Part shown: piece by piece, positions 57,847-64,000 of the stretch
Position numbering within the stretch: position 1 is the first letter of the stretch
Layout: the number at the start of each line of letters is the position of its first letter
Source: Coix lacryma-jobi var. lacryma-jobi
Lineage: Eukaryota > Streptophyta > Magnoliopsida > Poales > Poaceae
NCBI GenBank assembly: GCA_009763385.1
Contig: CM019824.1
Coordinates: 143,537,705-143,601,704, forward strand
Direction: 5' to 3'
Length of the DNA stretch: 64,000 bases
The notes under the pieces: model-generated
The model's input: only the letters and a program-made list of their open reading frames with translations
The model's database searches: none
What the model was told of the DNA's origin: nothing
Translations under genes and position numbers: made by a program

Positions 57847-59916
57847 TGCGGATACATGGGTGTATGCCGAGTCTCTGAGTGATGAGTGATTGTCAACTGG
57901 GATGATGCGCATGTTCTTTGGCTTGTGTTGTGCAGGTGTCGAGCACGGATACAGTGATCAGAGGCAAGGTGAAGGTCAAGTAGAGACGTGCTGTGCTGAT
58001 GGACCGAGAGTGGCGAAGGGCGGATGTGAGGCTTGGACTGAGGGACCGGTGGCCCGAGGATCAGCTGTGGTGGCTGACAGCCTGGGACAGCGACGAGCGA
58101 AGACTTGCGGTCATGTGTTGCCTGAGTCGTGGACTTGGGGACACGTGTCGGTGGACGGGGTGCACGGGCGGTGCATCCCTTCTACGGCGTCGGTTTGGTG
58201 GTAGAGCTAGAGAAAAACCATCGGGTGGACGGTTTCCAGGTTTGGGCCTCAAAACCAGGGCGCGGATGGTTTTCGAGTTTGGCCACAAAACTCGGGCTTA
58301 GGACGGTTTCTAGGTTTGGGCCTCAAAACCTGGGTGCTTCGGGTTTGCTGAGTTTGGGCCTCAAAACTCAGATGTTGGTGGGCTGGTTTCCCGGTTTGGG
58401 CCTCAAAACCGGGGGTTGGCTGGAAAGGCTGGTTTCCCGGTTTGGGCCACAAAACCGGGGGTGCAGAGCGGTGGCGGCACGTGGCGGCAATCGGGAGGTT
58501 GCGTCGAGGCAACGCTACGAGTTGTGCGGGCGTGGCCGTCGGATCCACCTACCATCGAGTTGGTCCAGAATAACCTTAGGGTTTAGCTGGTTCGCTCTGT
58601 AAGTAGTTAGGGGTAGAGTGGGAATTAGGAATAGTTAGAATTAGGATAAGTAGGGGGAGACACCCACCTCCCCATCTATCTCAGTTCATTTGCTCTTTGC
58701 TTCTAGGGTTTCCTGCTCTCCCAATCCCCTGCTGTAGCTAGCTGAGATCCGCAGAAAACCATTCCTCTGTGTACTGGAGATTTTGAGGAAGTGAGGCCGT
58801 AACCTCACTGTTGTAGCGTGTGGTAGCCACACGGTTGCAGATCGATGACTTGATTCGCGTTTTGGTTCGTGTTCTTCGCGTTCTTCATTTCTCCACGATT
58901 TTCCCGTCACTCGATCTCCCTCTCTCGTGCATCTTTGCGAAATCCGTTTGAATCAACTTGTTCGTATTTGAAAGGAGATCATTTCCACTGAAGGAATTTA
59001 TCTAACTCCTTACGAACAAGTAGATCGGGTTGATTTCATTTTCGTGGCGCTTTTCGGTTCATCCTCCTCCCCTTTTGATTTCCCGGTGTTTGAGTTGATT
59101 TGATCGGATGATTTCTTGGGGATAGTCTCCTAACTACTCCGTGATCATCCTCTCCAAGTTTGGGAACGTGGGATTTTGGTTTGAATCAATTTGGAGAAGA
59201 TTTAGGTGAAGGGCGACCAAAATCGCCCTCACTGGGAGTCAGCGGACAGTCCGCCGTCCCAGTCGCGGACAGTCCGCGCGTCGGGGACGAGCCGGAGCAG
59301 TGGCCCTGTTCCTCGGCTGTTTGGTTTTTGTTTGACCGGCGGACAGTCCGCCGTTGAAGTTTGCGGGCAGTCCGGGAGACGTCCAGCAAGACTTCAGCAG
59401 CACTGCTATTTTGCGTATTCTGCCGGCGGACAGTCCGCCAGTGAACCGCGGACAGTCCGGCCTTGGGCGGACAGTCCGGGACTCCAGGTCCGGACAGTCC
59501 GGGATTTGGCTGAAGCCTCCGGTTTTGTGCATTTGCTCTCCCGGCTTCTTCGCTTGGTTTCCAGACCTCTCGTTTGGCCTCGTAGTTGACCAAGAAACCT
59601 CTCTAGGTATCTTTGCTACTTGTTAGCATCGGTATTTGGGGATTTCTCAACGTAGCCATCTATCTACGTTTGAGACTTGGTTTTTGAGGGCCGAACTTGT
59701 GCTGGTTCTTTTGCCGTTCGGTTTGCTATCGCTTTGTGGTTCCTCGCTGTGATCCTAGGGATCATCCACCCTCTTCCAAGGGTCGTGGGCATCACGTTCT
59801 CGGCCGTAGCTTTTGGGGGTTGATTTTGGGACAATCGGCCAAAGTTTCGAAAGAAATTTTTGAGCTCCCATTCACCCCCCCTCTGGTCGCCTTGCTAGTG
59901 CATTGTCGGTCCTTCA
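57847..59916 (+). repeat. 3' LTR of the young Sirevirus
   Basis: 2,070 bp, nearly identical to the 5' LTR. Its hairpin array (58236-58459) has a perfect last stem where the 5' copy has a wobble, and a changed first stem (AAAACCAGG). It has eight palindrome units against seven. The C-run is shorter. Confidence 0.93.
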
Positions 59917-60117
59917 TTAGTGCAACACAAATATTGAAGCATAAGGTACCATGCATATTACATCAAAGCATCATAGGTTCAAGTTCTAGCACACATAATC
60001 CATCAACGACTAAGATTAAAGTCTTTTACATAAAACATAAGGCATAGACCAACAAAGCAAATTTAAATTGTTCATAAGCAAGCTTCCATCCATCGGTCAA
60101 GTCGGCTTTCCAATTCT

Positions 60118-61397
60118 TCATGCATCAGTGTCATCACCAGGAGGAGGAAACTGTGGAGGATAGAACTGAGGAGGATAATAAGGCACATAGGGGTACTGAG
60201 CTGGAGGAGGAGGAGGCCTAGGGTATATCGTGTTGAAATGATCACTAAAGATGTTGAAGTTGTTCTGCAAGTCATCAACATGCTGCTCAATCTGACCCTG
60301 CCTGTCGTGTAGCTGCTGGAACTGCTCATGTGTAGATAGAGAGCCAAGCTGTGCACTGAGAGCATCAATGTCGCTATGCAGCCCCTGCTGGACACCATGC
60401 AAACTAGTCATGATCGGCTGATACATGGTGGAGTGAAGATGTTGTCCAAACTGTTGGAAGCTGGTGTCCATATGCCCCTGCCACTACTGTCCCATGGAGG
60501 AGAATCCATGGTTCATCTGCTGCTGCACACTCTCTCCAAACTGAGCAAAAGATGTGTTCCATGAGTTCTGCATGTTCTGAAAATATGGATCAAAGTATCC
60601 CTGAGGAGGTGCCCATCCATGCATCTAAGGCTCTGACTGCTGTGGCTGTGGAACATCCTCTCCTGCCTGACCACCCTCATCATCATCTCCCATTTGCTGA
60701 TCTGCATATGCTCCATCAGGAGGTGGAAAAGGAGTCAAAGGCCTTCTGTGAAATTCTTTATCATTGACGAATGGCCTAAAAGGCTCATGCTGAACCCTAC
60801 AACTCCCCCTGAACCTTGTCTTCTCCAGAATAAGTGACATGATATATGGAGCAAAGTACAGGTTAGTGGTCATGTCATATCTCAAAACTGCCCACTGATG
60901 CATCATCAACTTATCCACATCAAACTTCTGCCTGTACATGATATGGTGTATGATATTCCAATATTTTTCTTTAATCTCCCCTCTAACTCCACCCTTAGGC
61001 ATGAAATACACTCTGGAAATTTTATTAATCACTGCAGGGTGATGCATAAGACCTTTTGGTCCTCCAATTATAATGTGTTTTGCTCATTAGGCTCATAAAA
61101 TTGTCTTCTTTGTTCCAATGGTAAATCATCCTCGGCATCAACATCAATGGTATTTGACAGGATACCATTGTTCAATCCATTTGCTTGAGCAAACTCATCA
61201 AATGTGGCACTATATTTTCTTTTGCCAGTCATCCACTCTAATGTGCCATTATCCATATCAACATCCATTGTTGCATAGAATTGTCTAACAATTAAATCAT
61301 TCCAGATGCATTGATGTTCTAGGAAATCAAAGATACCAATAGAATGCAACTTGCTAACAAGTCCTGTGATCCTCTCCTTATCTACCATATATGACAT
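60118..61397 (-). pseudogene. Decayed ORF of the old Sirevirus-like element (putative plant transposon protein type)
   Basis: Minus-strand reading starts about 61397 (MSYMVDKERITGLVSKLHSI, then VRQFYATMDVD). It changes frame near 61060 and continues as YFMPKGGVRGEIKEKYWNII, PYIMSLILEKTRFRG and an acidic Gln/Pro-rich part. After stops near 60626 and 60491 it ends in a Gln-rich coiled-coil segment (60471-60118) with a YPPQFYPPQFPPPG tail. The first part resembles the putative plant transposon protein domain found in many grass retroelements; this is a weak family call. In the old element's orientation the ORF lies shortly upstream of its 3' region and LTR, the place of a third ORF in some Sireviruses. 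Confidence 0.5.
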
Positions 61398-61441
61398 ATT
61401 GATGAACTGATGCTTATGAATTGTTCCACTAGCAATTTATC

Positions 61442-62380
61442 TGTTTACACCAGATTTTGGACCAAAAAGATTATTGTTTTGTAGGCACAAACGACTGATT
61501 TGTTAATAAAGAAATCGGCCAGAAAAATAAAAGAGACCTGTTTGGACCCGGACACGACCAAAAGTTCATGTGGACTAGATGTGACAGATTTTGAAGAGCT
61601 GTTGGGTTCGGCCGAAGAGTTTGAGTCCGGGTCGTCTTTTGTTTTATCTTTATGTATCCTAGTCGTGTTAGAATAGGAGTCTACCGGGTTATAAATAGCT
61701 AGAAACCCATTTTTTGTACACACACAATCAATCAATACATCGGCCACCGGCCAAAACCCTAGGAGTAGGAGTAAGGTAGAACTCGGCAGAACCTTCAACC
61801 AGGTAGGGCTGCATCGGCTTGACCGACCTCCGGTTTGCTTGTAAGTTTCACCAATGGCTCGTGTTATCGTTCAATAAGGCTGTATTTGGCATCGACCAAA
61901 CTCTTGTTTAGCTGTAACATGGCTAGTTATCGGTCTAAGTTTGCCTTTTGTAAGACTGTCTTGACTCTTATCAATCTCTTACTTCAGTCGATCTTGACTA
62001 GTTATCGACTCTATTGGCTTCGGCAAACTAATAGATTCATTAAGTTATCGATATTGTTTATGCTTTATTGTTTTTCTTTAGATTTAAACAATATCATGCC
62101 CAATCAAGATTGACAAATTAGCTTAAGCTTGAACGTTGTTTAGATCTGGCTATCCGAAAGCTTCATATGCTTACACCGAGGAAAATAGCCGATCTAAGCC
62201 TCTCATTGACAATTTTGTCAATCTTGATTGTTACGTGTTGTGCCTTCGAGATATCTGATAAAATCGTAGTTCGATCTAAGTGAGAATAGAACTAATCTAA
62301 CATGTCTATTACGGCTATATTTCTGAACCCCACTGATATATATGATAGATTAGATTTGTTTGATCTTAAACCAAACCGTG
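61442..62380 (+). repeat. Partial Gypsy LTR (Tat-like), first copy
   Basis: It begins TGTTTACACCAGATTTTGG and carries CCGGGTTATAAATAGCTAGA (TATA-like, 61689) and CCAAAACCCTAGGAGTAGG. It runs collinearly with the following copy for 939 bp until it is interrupted at 62381. Lineage is inferred from overall resemblance to LTRs of Tat-type grass Gypsy elements. Confidence 0.6.
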
Positions 62381-64000
62381 TGTTTACACCAGATTTTGGA
62401 CTAAGGAATTTAATATTTTGTAAACACAAACGGCTGGTTTATTGAGGAAAAGATTGGCCTGGAGATATAAAAGCTCGTGTGAGTCGAAGGTGGCCCGGAA
62501 GCTTCAGGTGGACCAGCACGGTAGACTTCGAAGACGTGCCAGACTTGACCAAGGAGTTCAAGTTCGAGTCGTCTTTTATTTTTTGCCTTTTTTGTAATCT
62601 ACTCGTGTAAGGGCAGGAGTCAACCGGGTTATAAATAACTAGAAACCCAGATTTTGTATGGGACAATCAATCAATCAAACACAACTGGCCCTCGATCAAA
62701 AACCCTAGGAGTAGGAGTAACGTAGATCTCGGCGAGACCTTCAACCAGGCAGGGCTGCATCGGCATCGACCGACCTCCAGTTTGCTTGTAAGTTTCACCA
62801 GTGGCTTGTGTCATCGTGAAATAAGGCTGCATTGGCACCGACCAAACTCTTGTTAAGCTGTGGCATGACTAGTTATCGGTTTAAGTTTGTCCTTTGTAAG
62901 ACCTGTCTTGACTCTGATCAATCTCTTGCTTCGGTCGATCTTGGCTAGTTATCGGCTCTATTAGTTTGGCAAACTAATAGATTCATTAAGTTATCGATGT
63001 TGTTTTATGTTCTAATTTATTTATTTTATGTTTTAAACAACATCTTGTCCAATCAAGATTGACAAAATAGCCACCGCTCAAAGGATGCTTAGTATCGGCT
63101 ATTCTGAGGCTTATATGCTCGCAACAGAGAAAATAGCTGATACAAGCTTCCCATCGGCTATTTTGCCAATCTTGATTGCCACATGTTGTGCGTTCGAGAT
63201 ATCCGGTAAAGGTGCGGTCTGATTTAAGAACAGATAGATTTAATCCAACATACCTATTACGGCTGTATTTCTGAACCCCACTGATATGTATGGTAGATTA
63301 AGTTTGTTTATCTTAGATCAAATCATGCTTTTATCGAGTAGATCTTGTTCGTGCCTCATGGACCCCGCATCGGCTGAAATAGCTGATCCGGTTATGCTAT
63401 CTTCATAATATGTTCTTTTAAGCAGTTTGAATTCGACGGATCTACTTTGTGCACGGGACGTGATCTAGCTTGACCATCATCAAGGCTGCATGGAGACACC
63501 CCACTGTTGGTGTTTAAGTTATTTTATCGATCTATTTGCTATTATGGCTGTATGGAGACACCCCACTGTTAGCGGATAGAACTGCTCGTGTATTTAGTCG
63601 ATACGTTGATTTCATATCGTTTAAACATGCATATAGATGTTTAATATCTTTTTAAGTTTATCAGCTGTTTGTTTATTATAAGTATCTATTTCACACATGT
63701 CATAGTCGTTATGCTTCATATTCTCTTTCGTCATTTTATATTACAATTTGATGGGAGTTGACTCTTTAGTCAATATCCTAAAGACAAATGGCTATATCAG
63801 AGCTGCATAGTTTTGAACTGTCTGGCACTAAACCGGCACGTTCCATGATTTGACGATGTTTGTCTTCTCCTTGTCAATTACAGGTCAAATTGACTGGCAC
63901 GCCCAAAGTCGATTTTGCTGAGAATCGGCACCACTGCCTGCTGAAGGTTCAGGAGGTCAAGACCTGCTCTGCACTCCTCTGAGAACCTTGCGCTCGAGTG
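62381..64000 (+). repeat. Gypsy LTR (Tat-like), second copy, running off the window
   Basis: It starts again with TGTTTACACCAGATTTTGG and repeats the TATAAATAACTAGA and CCCTAGGAGTAGGAGTAACG blocks. Beyond the point where the first copy stops it continues with new sequence, including GGTCAAATTGACTGGCACG near 63883. No coding sequence appears before the window ends. The copies differ by many substitutions, so this is not the LTR pair of a single recent element. Confidence 0.6.

Larger units (their letters stand above)
47731..59916 (+). mobile_element. Complete Sirevirus-type Ty1/Copia retrotransposon (12.2 kb)
   Basis: Two LTRs (47731-49781 and 57847-59916) start TGCGGATAC and end GGTCCTTCA. 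Exact 5-bp duplications TTAGT flank them (47726-47730 and 59917-59921). A TTGGTATCGAAGC primer site (initiator-Met type) follows the 5' LTR and CAAGGGGGAGA precedes the 3' LTR. It encodes a long gag with two zinc knuckles, then protease, integrase, RT and RNase H in Copia order. The multiple GGGGGAG tracts in the 3' region mark a Sirevirus. The LTRs are nearly identical, so insertion is recent. Gag is open, but pol has two stops and a TRIM lies between gag and pol. Confidence 0.93.

Overview
This is a nuclear window from a grass (Poaceae), most likely panicoid. Two spliced host genes with GT-AG introns sit in a small gene island of about 8.5 kb (roughly 10.6-19.2 kb). Everything else is nested transposable elements typical of grasses: Sirevirus-type Copia, Athila-type Gypsy with a tRNA-Asp primer site, Tat-like Gypsy LTRs, Ac-like hAT, CACTA, PIF/Harbinger, Stowaway, TRIM and Helitron pieces. 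There are no bacterial operons, rRNA genes or CRISPR arrays. The species call is inference; only 'grass' is well supported.

Layout. 0-11 kb: a mosaic of small DNA transposons. Several have exact 8-bp duplications (1289-1445, 5601-5854, 9831-10539). The block also holds a 2,984-bp solo LTR with an exact CTGGG duplication (2591-5574), a CACTA-like fold-back element carrying a tRNA-like core, a Helitron 3' end, and a 253-bp tandem repeat. 11-19 kb: two convergent host genes. The first, on +, is a seven-exon, 511-aa membrane-anchored NHL-domain protein (11534-14755). The second, on -, is a seven-exon, 438-aa EamA/DMT-family transporter with a plastid-targeting-like N terminus (16298-19028). A 998-bp TIR element carrying pieces of a plastid beta-amylase gene lies about 155 bp upstream of the transporter start codon.

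21.6-26.9 kb: a non-autonomous CACTA element (duplication TCT), split by an Ac-like hAT element (exact 8-bp duplication CATGGGGT) with a decayed BED-finger transposase. 27.1-40.7 kb: an Athila-lineage Gypsy element. Its pol is broken by stops and one frameshift, it has an extra ORF after pol with its own promoter-like module, and a 4.1-kb LTR is inserted near its 3' end. 40.7-44.7 kb: degraded transposon debris.

44.8-61.4 kb: an old Sirevirus-like element on the - strand (3' LTR 44758-47027, 3' region, and a decayed ORF at 60118-61397). It is split by a young, complete + strand Sirevirus (47731-59916, exact duplication TTAGT). A 0.67-kb TRIM lies at the gag/pol junction of the young element. 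61.4-64 kb: two related Tat-like LTR sequences, one apparently inserted in the other, running off the window.

The host genes show no functional link beyond adjacency. The most unusual signals are: a covarying array of six hairpins in each Sirevirus LTR; a CGGACAGTCCG palindrome cluster shared by two otherwise different Sirevirus LTRs and varying in copy number within one element; the duplicated promoter-like module in front of the extra Athila ORF; and the captured beta-amylase fragment.
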